Shown: one piece after another, positions 1 to 5,009 of the stretch
Layout: the number at the start of each line of letters is the position of its first letter
How positions within the stretch are numbered: position 1 is the first letter of the stretch
Source of the DNA: JAFGWO01 sp965603295
GTDB lineage: Bacteria; BMS3Abin14
NCBI GenBank assembly: GCA_965603295.1
Contig: CBFDCL010000121.1
Span: 1-5,162 of the forward strand
DNA length: 5,162 nucleotides
Direction: 5' to 3'
Notes under the pieces: model-generated
Database searches by the model: none
The model's input: the letters and a program-made list of their open reading frames with translations, nothing else
What the model was told of the DNA's origin: nothing
Program-made: the position numbers and the translations under genes

Positions 1-14
1 GTTAAACGTTAAAC
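1..14. repeat. GTTAAAC heptamer array (cut by window edge)
   Basis: Two perfect tandem copies of GTTAAAC start at the first base, so the array probably continues to the left of the window. The same two-unit string recurs in the same orientation at 2818-2831, and the word appears again within 5038-5058. It is part of the non-coding leader of the phosphomutase gene. Confidence 0.8.
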
Positions 15-23
15 TTGTCTTTC

Positions 24-37
24 CTTTGGGCTTTGGG
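24..37. repeat. CTTTGGG heptamer array
   Basis: Two perfect tandem copies of CTTTGGG, followed by a decayed third unit starting CTG. This word is not seen elsewhere in the window. On its own, two copies would be weak evidence. It counts because it has the same 7-bp period as its neighbours on both sides. Confidence 0.6.
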
Positions 38-53
38 CTGTTATTTCAGCCAC

Positions 54-85
54 CAATCACCAGTCACTGATCACTAATCACCAAT
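54..85. repeat. Degenerate TCAC-containing heptamer array before the phosphomutase
   Basis: Four units of seven bases, each ending in TCAC with variable first three bases (CAA, CAG, TGA, TAA), run from 54 to 81 and are followed by a partial fifth unit. The array ends about 10 bases before the ATG at 96, so it occupies the place where a ribosome binding site would normally lie. No Shine-Dalgarno-like purine run is visible here. Confidence 0.85.
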
Positions 86-95
86 TTTGGTCATT

Positions 96-1559
96 ATGGA
101 TTCTTTCCCTTTTCATATCTTCCGCAAATACGACATCCGGGGCGCCTATGGACGCGAACTCACCGAGGAGGTGGCGTTCAGGATCGGGCGCGCGTTTGTT
201 CGCATGTGCTGCGAGAGAATAGGCACCCCGTCCCCCCTCATTTCCGTCGGCATCGATGCGAGGACCCATTCGCCGGCTTTAAGGGATGCTTTCGGCACGG
301 GGATCGTCAGCGGGGGTGGGAGGTGGGTGGACCTGGGTCTTTGCCCGACACCCCTCGTCTATTTCAGCGCCTTTGAACTGGAGGTGGACGGTTTTGCGGT
401 GGTCACCGCCAGCCACAACCCTCCGGAGGACAATGGGTTGAAGCTCGGGATCGGGAAGGAAACCATCCATTCCGGGGACATAACGTTTCTGGGCCAGGGG
501 GCTGCCGATGACGGGGAAGCCATGCCGCCGAGGGTCCGGGGACCTGAGGCCCGGGAAGATATCCTCGCCAGGTACGAGGAAAAAATGGTTTCGGATTTCT
601 CCGGACTCGCAGAAGGGGTCCGGGCCCTTAAAAGGCCTGTGAAGGTCGTGGTGGATTCGGGCAACGGTACCGCGGGTGTCGTTCTGCCCGGGATCCTGGC
701 AAGACTGGGCATACAGGTCCGGGAGCTGTTCAGTGAGCCGGACGGGACTTTCCCGAATCATCATCCGGACCCGACACAGCCGGAGGTCCTTCGGATCCTG
801 GGGGAGGAGATCAAGAGCCAGGGAGCCGAGGTCGGTTTCTCCTTCGACGGGGACGCTGACCGGATCGGGGTCCTCGATGAAGAGGGGAGGGTGCTCTGGG
901 GAGATATGCTCCTGCTTCTCCTGGGGCTATCCGTTATCGAGGAATGGGGGAGGGGAGGGAAAAAAGGCGATCCCCCTCTGATCATCTCGGAAGTCAAGGC
1001 CTCGGACCTGTTTTTTGACGGGATTCGGAAGGCGGGGGGACGGTCGCTGATGTGGAAGACCGGCCACTCCCTGATCAAGGCAAAGATGAGGGAAACGGGA
1101 GCCCTGCTCGCCGGTGAGATGAGCGGACACCTTTTCTTTGCCGACCGATATTACGGTTTTGACGATGCTCTTTACGGTTCCCTTCGCCTCCTGGAACTTT
1201 ACGTGGCCGCCCTCCGTGAGGGGCGGTGCGATCGGTTCTCAGGGCTGTTTTCGGGGTTTCCGGAGATCGTGTCCACTCCGGAACTGCGTTTCCCCTGCGA
1301 GGACGAGCTCAAGTTCCGGACTGTTGATGCCTTCGCCGAGGCCCTGAGGTCTCACACGGGGGAAAGGGAGGACCTCGAGGTGAGGGAGATCATCGATATC
1401 GACGGTGTCAGAGCAAGATTTGATAAGGGGTGGGGCCTGGTTCGGGCGAGCAACACCCAGCCGGTCCTCGTGATGAGGTTTGAAGGACCGGACGAGGAGA
1501 CAGTCGCCCTTTATCGCGGTTTTTTTGAGAGGTTGCTGGAGGAAGCGATAAAGGTATAG
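96..1559 (+). CDS. Phosphomannomutase/phosphoglucomutase (ManB/AlgC type)
   Basis: The 487-residue product belongs to the alpha-D-phosphohexomutase superfamily, which interconverts hexose 6-phosphate and hexose 1-phosphate in the cytosol through a phosphoserine and supplies mannose-1-P or glucose-1-P for nucleotide-sugar synthesis. All four active-site regions are visible: the phosphoserine loop TASHNPP at 104-110 (Ser106), the metal loop DGDADR at 251-256, the sugar-specificity loop GEMSGHLFF at 340-348 (Glu341, Ser343), and the phosphate-binding loop RASNTQP at 450-456. The N-terminal IFRKYDIRG motif (8-16) is also typical, and the length is normal for PMM/PGM. I chose ATG 96 because it lies just before this motif; an in-frame TTG at 87 is possible but sits in the tail of a repeat array. 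Neither start has a clear Shine-Dalgarno sequence. The stop codon TAG overlaps the first bases of a heptamer array. Substrate preference (mannose or glucose) cannot be read from sequence. Confidence 0.95.
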   Translation: MDSFPFHIFRKYDIRGAYGRELTEEVAFRIGRAFVRMCCERIGTPSPLISVGIDARTHSPALRDAFGTGIVSGGGRWVDLGLCPTPLVYFSAFELEVDGFAVVTASHNPPEDNGLKLGIGKETIHSGDITFLGQGAADDGEAMPPRVRGPEAREDILARYEEKMVSDFSGLAEGVRALKRPVKVVVDSGNGTAGVVLPGILARLGIQVRELFSEPDGTFPNHHPDPTQPEVLRILGEEIKSQGAEVGFSFDGDADRIGVLDEEGRVLWGDMLLLLLGLSVIEEWGRGGKKGDPPLIISEVKASDLFFDGIRKAGGRSLMWKTGHSLIKAKMRETGALLAGEMSGHLFFADRYYGFDDALYGSLRLLELYVAALREGRCDRFSGLFSGFPEIVSTPELRFPCEDELKFRTVDAFAEALRSHTGEREDLEVREIIDIDGVRARFDKGWGLVRASNTQPVLVMRFEGPDEETVALYRGFFERLLEEAIKV

Positions 1560-1585
1560 TCCAGAGTCCAGGGTCCAGAGACCAG
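1558..1585. repeat. AGTCCAG heptamer array at the phosphomutase stop codon
   Basis: Four tandem units of consensus RGTYCAG. Units 1 and 2 are perfect AGTCCAG, unit 3 begins with G, and unit 4 has A at its third position. The array begins inside the stop codon of the phosphomutase, so there is no ordinary 3' untranslated sequence before it. The same word family, with G again opening the third unit, lies at the end of the flippase-like gene (4910-4937). Confidence 0.9.
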
Positions 1586-1593
1586 AGAAAATC

Positions 1594-1621
1594 AACGTTG
1601 AACGTCAAATGTTGAACGTGA
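1594..1621. repeat. AACGTTG-type heptamer array
   Basis: Four in-register units of seven bases with consensus AAYGTTG alternating with AACGTSA. They look like a pair of 14-bp copies (1594-1607 and 1608-1621) differing at two positions. The word is related to the GTTGGAC arrays between the UbiA-like and DUF362 genes and to the single AACGTTG at 5010-5016. Confidence 0.8.
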
Positions 1622-1635
1622 TTCCATCCCCGCAA

Positions 1636-1667
1636 CTTCAAACTTTCAAACTCTCAAACTCTCAAAC
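1636..1667. repeat. CTYTCAAA octamer array upstream of the UbiA-like gene
   Basis: A 7-base unit (1636-1642) is followed by three 8-base units, CTTTCAAA once and CTCTCAAA twice (1643-1666), plus one more C. This family has an 8-bp rather than 7-bp period. Bases 1638-1667 are the exact reverse complement of 2606-2635, on the far side of the UbiA-like gene. Confidence 0.9.
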
Positions 1668-1676
1668 CGTTCCTTT

Positions 1677-1705
1677 TTCTCAATTCTCAATTCTCAATTC
1701 ATAAT
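1677..1705 (+). promoter_or_regulatory. Possible sigma-70 promoter for the UbiA-like gene
   Basis: CATAAT at 1700-1705 matches five of six bases of a -10 box. Exactly 17 bases upstream lies TTCTCA (1677-1682), which matches four of six bases of a -35 box and is partly made of the CTCAATT array. Transcription would start near 1712, leaving a leader of only about 8-12 bases. That would fit the lack of a Shine-Dalgarno sequence before ATG 1721. The match is weak and could be chance in AT-rich DNA. Confidence 0.25.
1679..1699. repeat. CTCAATT heptamer array
   Basis: Three perfect tandem copies of CTCAATT, ending about 21 bases before the UbiA-like start codon. The inverse word (ATTGAGA/ATTGAGG) forms a three-unit array at 4950-4970, after the last gene. 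Confidence 0.9.
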
Positions 1706-1720
1706 GTACACTACATTCCC

Positions 1721-2593
1721 ATGATGTCACCCTTCATCCGAATCCTCAGGCCGGAACAGTGGATCAAGAACGGGTTTGTTCTGGCGCCCCTGATCTTCGC
1801 GGAAAAGATGTTCGACACGCGTTCACTGTTCCTTTCCCTGGCCGCTTTCTTTGTCTTTTGTGTCGCTTCGAGCGGAGCCTATGTCTTTAACGATGTTTTC
1901 GACCGGGAAAAGGATCGCGTTCACCCTGTCAAAAAGTACAGGCCCGTTGCTTCCGGCGAAGTGGGGAGCCAGGTGGCGAGCCTTATCGGATCAGGCCTTT
2001 TTACGGCCGGGATCCTGGGTTCCTTTTTTATCGGGAACGCTTTCCTCTGGACCATAATCGGATACCTGTCCCTTCAACTGGCCTATAATGCCGTGCTGAG
2101 GCAGGTTGTTATCCTCGATATCCTGACCATCGCTATAGGGTTCGTCCTGAGGGCCTTTGCAGGAAGTGTTGCCATCGATGTCAGGATCTCTCCCTGGCTC
2201 ATCCTCTGCACCCTTCTCGTGGCCCTGTTCCTCGGTTTTGCAAAGAGACGGCAGGAGATCGTTCTGCTGGGGGACACGGCGTACCGGCACCGGAAGATCC
2301 TCAGGGAATACTCACTGCCGTTCCTGGATCAGCTTATCGGTATCGTAACAGCGGCCACTATCGTGTCCTACGCCATCTATACGCTTTCTCCCGAGGTCAC
2401 GGCCAGGTTCGGTTCGCCCTCGATGATCCTCACCCTTCCTTTCGTGATCTACGGGATGTTCCGCTACCTTTACCTCGTTCACCTGCGTGAGGGGGGAGGA
2501 AGCCCTTCGAGGGACCTGCTTTCCGACGGTCCCCTGCTTCTGTGTGTCCTTTTGTGGGGTGCCGTTTCGGTGGGAATTATTTACTGGTTTTGA
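1721..2593 (+). CDS. UbiA-superfamily decaprenyl-phosphate phosphoribosyltransferase-like protein
   Basis: The 290-residue integral membrane protein resembles the DPPR synthase branch of UbiA prenyltransferases (mycobacterial UbiA/Rv3806c). That branch transfers 5-phosphoribose from PRPP to a polyprenyl phosphate at the inner membrane. Visible family marks are LRPEQWIKN at 9-17, the first Asp motif NDVFDREKD at 57-65 followed by RVHPVKKYRPVASG (66-79), the second region LDILTIAIGFVLRAFAG at 132-148, and KRRQE at 175-179. A late YGMFRYLYLV (244-253) precedes GGGSPSRDLLSDGPLLL (258-274). The length is normal, and several hydrophobic segments fill the rest. ATG 1721 is followed directly by a second ATG at 1724; either could start and neither has a Shine-Dalgarno. 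The gene stands alone between two repeat-filled gaps and between inverted octamer arrays. The exact acceptor and sugar phosphate are not provable here, and no phosphatase or DprE1/DprE2-like epimerase is in the window. Confidence 0.87.
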   Translation: MMSPFIRILRPEQWIKNGFVLAPLIFAEKMFDTRSLFLSLAAFFVFCVASSGAYVFNDVFDREKDRVHPVKKYRPVASGEVGSQVASLIGSGLFTAGILGSFFIGNAFLWTIIGYLSLQLAYNAVLRQVVILDILTIAIGFVLRAFAGSVAIDVRISPWLILCTLLVALFLGFAKRRQEIVLLGDTAYRHRKILREYSLPFLDQLIGIVTAATIVSYAIYTLSPEVTARFGSPSMILTLPFVIYGMFRYLYLVHLREGGGSPSRDLLSDGPLLLCVLLWGAVSVGIIYWF

Positions 2594-2596
2594 GGC

Positions 2597-2644
2597 AGTT
2601 TGAAAGTTTGAGAGTTTGAGAGTTTGAAAGTTTGAGAGTTGAGG
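2597..2644. repeat. AGTTTGAR octamer array after the UbiA-like gene
   Basis: Five 8-bp units of AGTTTGAG or AGTTTGAA are followed by a diverged sixth (AGTTGAGG). The array begins three bases after the stop codon. Bases 2597-2649 contain no C on the + strand. Bases 2606-2635 are a perfect 30-bp inverted copy of 1638-1667. Confidence 0.93.
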
Positions 2645-2652
2645 AAAAACAC

Positions 2653-2711
2653 GTTGGACCAGCCTTCGCTGAAGCTACGGCTTGCCAAGCGTTGGACGTT
2701 AGACGTTGGAC
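2653..2711. repeat. GTTGGAC heptamer array interrupted by a hairpin element
   Basis: One GTTGGAC unit (2653-2659) precedes a hairpin element. Three in-register units follow it at 2691-2711: GTTGGAC, GTTAGAC, GTTGGAC. The intervening insert (2660-2690) is 31 bases. A second locus at 2753-2804 has the same layout and the same insert length, shifted by exactly 100 bases. Confidence 0.85.
2661..2682. repeat. Hairpin element, copy 1
   Basis: An imperfect inverted repeat with outer stem AGCC/GGCT (2661-2664 with 2679-2682), an internal loop of TTC opposite TAC, and an inner stem GCT/AGC closed over GA. Its arms GCCTTCGCT and AGCTACGGC are identical to those of copy 3 in inverse orientation. No T-run follows, so it is not an intrinsic terminator. 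It resembles a dispersed palindromic repeat of REP or MITE-remnant kind. Confidence 0.8.
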
Positions 2712-2721
2712 TGTTCCCTAC

Positions 2722-2742
2722 AGTTTGATGTTTGAAGTTTCA
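2722..2742. repeat. AGTTTGA heptamer array
   Basis: Three in-register 7-bp units: AGTTTGA, then TGTTTGA, then AGTTTCA. It uses the same core word as the octamer array at 2597-2644 but with the extra base missing, so the 8-bp and 7-bp forms of one word coexist in the same gap. Confidence 0.7.
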
Positions 2743-2752
2743 GAAAATACTC

Positions 2753-2804
2753 GTTGGACCCACCTTCGCGCGAGGCTTCGGTGGGCAGGCGTTAGACGTT
2801 GGAC
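2753..2804. repeat. GTTGGAC heptamer array interrupted by a second hairpin element
   Basis: GTTGGAC (2753-2759) is followed by a 31-base insert with a hairpin (2760-2790), then GTTAGAC and GTTGGAC (2791-2804). The distance between the units bordering the insert is 38 bases, the same as in the array at 2653-2711. Confidence 0.85.
2759..2785. repeat. Hairpin element, copy 2 (outer stem covaried)
   Basis: Outer stem CCCACC/GGTGGG (2759-2764 with 2780-2785), an internal loop of TTC opposite TTC, and a short inner GC/GC stem over GCGAG. The architecture matches copy 1, but the outer stem bases differ on both sides so that pairing is kept. Its first C is shared with the GTTGGAC unit. No T-run follows. 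Confidence 0.78.
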
Positions 2805-2817
2805 CCATTGTTCCCAC

Positions 2818-2838
2818 GTTAAACGTTAAACCTTAAAC
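2818..2838. repeat. GTTAAAC heptamer array before the DUF362 gene
   Basis: Two perfect GTTAAAC units are followed by CTTAAAC. The array ends 15 bases before the Shine-Dalgarno of the DUF362 gene. The first 14 bases equal positions 1-14 of the window. Confidence 0.85.
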
Positions 2839-2853
2839 GCAAAACTTCTTTTT

Positions 2854-2858
2854 GGAGG
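2854..2858 (+). promoter_or_regulatory. Strong Shine-Dalgarno GGAGG that fixes a TTG start
   Basis: GGAGG lies seven bases before TTG 2866. The next in-frame methionine codon is at residue 24, inside the conserved part of the protein, so this site is the main reason to accept the TTG start. Confidence 0.85.
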
Positions 2859-2865
2859 AAAACCG

Positions 2866-3945
2866 TTGAAACGTTCCAAAGTGGTCGTTTTGAAAACCCA
2901 GCCCGGGACCGTCGTCGCGGACTACGGGGAGCTCATGAGAAGGGCCGGATACGCGGATATACTCGAAAGGGACATCCCGACCCTTCTGAAGCTGAACCTC
3001 TCGTGGACCAAATATTTCCCAGCCTGTTCTTCCCAGCCCTGGCAGGTTCACGGTGTGGTGAAAACCATGCTTGATGACGGTTACCCGAAAGAGAACCTGA
3101 TCCCCATAGAGAACAGGACCGTGGTGACCAACCCCGTCAAGGGTGCCATCAACAACCGGTGGATGAAAATCCTGAACGGGTACGGCCTTGATTTCGTTCC
3201 CCTGACGGATGTGGAATGGGTCACCTGCCATTTCTCCGAACCCCTGCTGAAACTGGGAGAGATATTCCCTGAGGGGATCGAGATCCCCGCCATGTTCAAG
3301 GGGAAGAACATCCTGCACCTTCCCACCGTCAAGACGCACGGTCATAGTACAACCACCGGATCCATCAAGAACTCCTTCGGGGGGCTCCTCAAGACGGTTC
3401 GGCACTATGCCCATAAGTACATGCACGAGGTACTCGTCGATCTCATGATAATGCAGAAAGAACTGCATCCCGCTATTTTTGCCGTCATGGACGGAACCGT
3501 GTGCGGGAATGGGGCCGGACCAAGAACCATGATCCCTGTGGAAAAGGGTTATATTCTCGCCAGCTCCGACAGCGTTGCCATCGATTCCGTCGCCGCGGCC
3601 ATGATGGGTTTCGAACCCATGACCATCCCGTATCTCAGGATGTGTCATGAGCGCGGGCTCGGCACAGCGGATCTTTCGGAGATCGAGGTAGAAGGGGAGG
3701 ACATCGAGGGCGTGAACTTCGGGTTCACCGTCAAGCGCAGTTTCGTTATTTACGGCGACCAGCTCATCCGAAAGGGCTGGCTCCAGCCGCTCGAGAAGAT
3801 CCTCCTCCATTCGCCCCTGGTTTTCTGGGCCCCCTTGGCCTCCAACGTCTACCACGATCTGTTCTGGTACCCCACCGTCGGGATGTCGAGGATCAGGCGT
3901 TTCAACAAGGGGAAATGGGGAAGGTTGTTTGAGTCTTACCGGTAG
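2866..3945 (+). CDS. DUF362 domain protein
   Basis: This 359-residue protein is recognised as DUF362 (COG2006-like), a family without a settled general reaction. Supporting stretches are LPTVKTHGHSTTTGSIKNSFGG at about 152-173 (key K156, H158, K168, N169, the FGG), MDG at 208-210, GAGPR at 216-220, and ASSDSVAIDSVAAAMMGFEP at 232-251 (D235, D240). These are followed by IPYLRMCHERGLG and a VEGEDIEG segment. Many DUF362 proteins carry a ferredoxin-type 4Fe-4S domain. Here the four cysteines (54, 121, 213, 260) are scattered and form no CxxCxxC cluster, so I see no iron-sulfur module. There is no signal peptide; a hydrophobic, aromatic C-terminal segment (about 313-340) might contact the membrane. 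It starts at TTG with a good Shine-Dalgarno and overlaps the next gene by 17 bases. Co-translation with a flippase-like membrane protein suggests a lipid-linked substrate, which is inference only. Confidence 0.85.
   Translation: MKRSKVVVLKTQPGTVVADYGELMRRAGYADILERDIPTLLKLNLSWTKYFPACSSQPWQVHGVVKTMLDDGYPKENLIPIENRTVVTNPVKGAINNRWMKILNGYGLDFVPLTDVEWVTCHFSEPLLKLGEIFPEGIEIPAMFKGKNILHLPTVKTHGHSTTTGSIKNSFGGLLKTVRHYAHKYMHEVLVDLMIMQKELHPAIFAVMDGTVCGNGAGPRTMIPVEKGYILASSDSVAIDSVAAAMMGFEPMTIPYLRMCHERGLGTADLSEIEVEGEDIEGVNFGFTVKRSFVIYGDQLIRKGWLQPLEKILLHSPLVFWAPLASNVYHDLFWYPTVGMSRIRRFNKGKWGRLFESYR
3917..3924 (+). promoter_or_regulatory. Candidate ribosome binding site for the flippase-like gene, inside the DUF362 gene
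   Basis: GGGGAAGG ends four bases before the TTG at 3929. The spacing is short, but no other purine-rich site or ATG/GTG start is close, and translational coupling with the overlapping upstream gene would help initiation. Confidence 0.5.
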
Positions 3946-4954
3946 GCCGAAAAGGGTCTGGAAGGGCGGGAACATTGTTCTCTGGACCGTTCTTTCGGCG
4001 GTCGTTGTTACCATTCTTCTGACCCTTATCTCCGACTTGAGAGTGCTCAAGGAGGCACTTAAGGGTTTCCCTGTGCGCCTCCTGATCCCCATTGCCCTTC
4101 TGTCCCTTGGAAACTACATCCTGAGATACGTCAAATGGCACTGGTATCTGATCCTCATGGGCCATCGGATCGGGCGGTGGCAGAACTTGCTTGTTTTCCT
4201 TTCAGGTTTCGCTCTTACCGTAACTCCGGGGAAAGTCGGCGAGTTCGTCAAGACCTTCATCGCCAAAGAACGGTTCAAGGTCCCCTACACGGTCTCAACG
4301 GCGGTTCTGCTCATGGAACGCTTTACGGATATCGGGGCCTTGCTCGTTCTCATCTGCATCGGTATTTCCCTGGAGTACCTGCACTGGTCCTTCGCTGTAC
4401 TCATCATGTCCGCCCTCCTGGGTTTTCTGATGCTCGTCAGGAACCGCCGCTTCGTGGGATACATAATAGGCCTGACAGGCAGGATAAAGCCTCTGCGTGC
4501 CCTCTCAGGGCCTCTGAGGACCTTTTATGAGCAGGGATGGGCCCTTCTGGATCTGCGGGTCTTCACTTTTTCCCTCGCTCTGAGTGTTTTTGCCTGGTTC
4601 CTTGAGGGTGTCGGGTATGCCCTTGTAGCGTGGGGTTTTGGGGTAGGGTTGAACCTCTTTGAGGGTGTTTTTATCTATACAGCCGCCCTGATAGGCGGTG
4701 TCCTGACGTTCTTTTTAGGGGGACTGGGGGCCACAGAAGGGGGCATGGTTGGCCTCGGCATGGCTTTCGGCATGTCGGCATCCATTTCAGCGGCTTCCAC
4801 CCTTATCATCCGTGTGATGACGCTCTGGTACGCAGTCGTCATCGGCTGGTTGGTTTTTCTGTTCACACCCGGATTGAGGTCGCTGTTAAGGGAGGCCAGG
4901 GAAGAGGAAAGTCCAGAGTTCAGGGTTCAGAGTTCAGAGGGGGAGGGTGATTGA
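3929..4954 (+). CDS. Flippase-like LPG_synthase_TM (YbhN/AglD-type) membrane protein
   Basis: The 341-residue polytopic protein matches the LPG_synthase_TM family (PF03706, formerly UPF0104). It has RYVKWHWYLILMG at 66-78, TPGKVGEFVK at 99-108, MERFTD at 129-134, GGLGATEGG at 264-272, and a conserved Arg at 295 in the last membrane region. Hydrophobic segments are apparent near 15-34, 51-68, 85-98, 123-148, 155-170, 211-235, 244-266, 273-290 and 296-313. It is the membrane part only: there is no DUF2156 synthase domain, so it should not aminoacylate phosphatidylglycerol like MprF. A role in moving or organising lipid-linked sugars or lipids fits the family but is unproven. The start is TTG 3929, the only early option, overlapping the DUF362 gene by 17 bases. 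Residues 328-337 are encoded by an AGTYCAG heptamer array, and the stop TGA lies in the following ATTGAGR array, so the charged tail SPEFRVQSSEGEGD looks repeat-derived. Confidence 0.88.
   Translation: MSLTGRPKRVWKGGNIVLWTVLSAVVVTILLTLISDLRVLKEALKGFPVRLLIPIALLSLGNYILRYVKWHWYLILMGHRIGRWQNLLVFLSGFALTVTPGKVGEFVKTFIAKERFKVPYTVSTAVLLMERFTDIGALLVLICIGISLEYLHWSFAVLIMSALLGFLMLVRNRRFVGYIIGLTGRIKPLRALSGPLRTFYEQGWALLDLRVFTFSLALSVFAWFLEGVGYALVAWGFGVGLNLFEGVFIYTAALIGGVLTFFLGGLGATEGGMVGLGMAFGMSASISAASTLIIRVMTLWYAVVIGWLVFLFTPGLRSLLREAREEESPEFRVQSSEGEGD
4910..4937. repeat. AGTYCAG heptamer array inside the 3' end of the flippase-like gene
   Basis: Four in-register units of RGTYCAG start exactly on the codon for Ser328 and are translated. 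Unit 1 is AGTCCAG, and units 2 to 4 carry TTCAG. The third unit begins with G, as in the array at 1558-1585. The array has no stop in this frame, so translation runs through it. Confidence 0.92.
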
Positions 4955-4970
4955 GAATTGAGGATTGAGG
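4950..4970. repeat. ATTGAGR heptamer array containing the stop codon
   Basis: Three units (ATTGAGA, then ATTGAGG twice). The TGA of the first unit is the stop codon of the flippase-like gene. It is the inverse of the CTCAATT array at 1679-1699. Confidence 0.88.
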
Positions 4971-4973
4971 ATT

Positions 4974-5001
4974 AGTGCAGAGTGCAAAGTGCAGAGTGCA
5001 G
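4974..5001. repeat. AGTGCAG heptamer array
   Basis: Four tandem 7-bp units of AGTGCAG, the second ending in A instead of G. This word is seen only here in the window. Confidence 0.92.
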
Positions 5002-5009
5002 AGGGGACT

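Larger units (their letters stand above)
1621..1705 (+). promoter_or_regulatory. Strongly C-rich, G-poor tract; possible Rho-utilisation region
   Basis: Counted on the + strand, these 85 bases contain 28 C and only 2 G (at 1632 and 1669). An unstructured C>G bubble of this length just after a gene is what bacterial rut sites for Rho-dependent termination look like. No intrinsic terminator hairpin is present after the phosphomutase. Termination here is inferred. The composition may simply reflect the repeat words in the tract. Confidence 0.35.

Noticed and set aside
87..95. TTG at 87 as start of the phosphomutase
   Set aside because: It adds only three residues, lies at the tail of a repeat array and has no Shine-Dalgarno. 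ATG 96 places the N-terminus just before the conserved IFRKYDIRG. It cannot be fully excluded.
279..1641. Several overlapping - strand frames opposite the phosphomutase
   Set aside because: They are low-complexity shadow translations without start signals, and the + strand frame carries all four phosphohexomutase active-site motifs.
2632..2829. Short + strand open frame (65 codons) between the UbiA-like and DUF362 genes
   Set aside because: It is a translation of octamer and heptamer arrays and hairpin elements, with no ribosome binding site and no plausible protein character.
2833..4092. Long open frame (419 codons) on the - strand opposite the DUF362 gene
   Set aside because: The + strand product has clear family motifs and a strong Shine-Dalgarno, while the - strand translation shows no recognisable domain. 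Long antisense frames are common opposite GC-rich genes.
3929..4954. MprF-type lysylphosphatidylglycerol synthase
   Set aside because: Only the membrane domain family is present; at 341 residues there is no room for the C-terminal aminoacyl-transfer domain.
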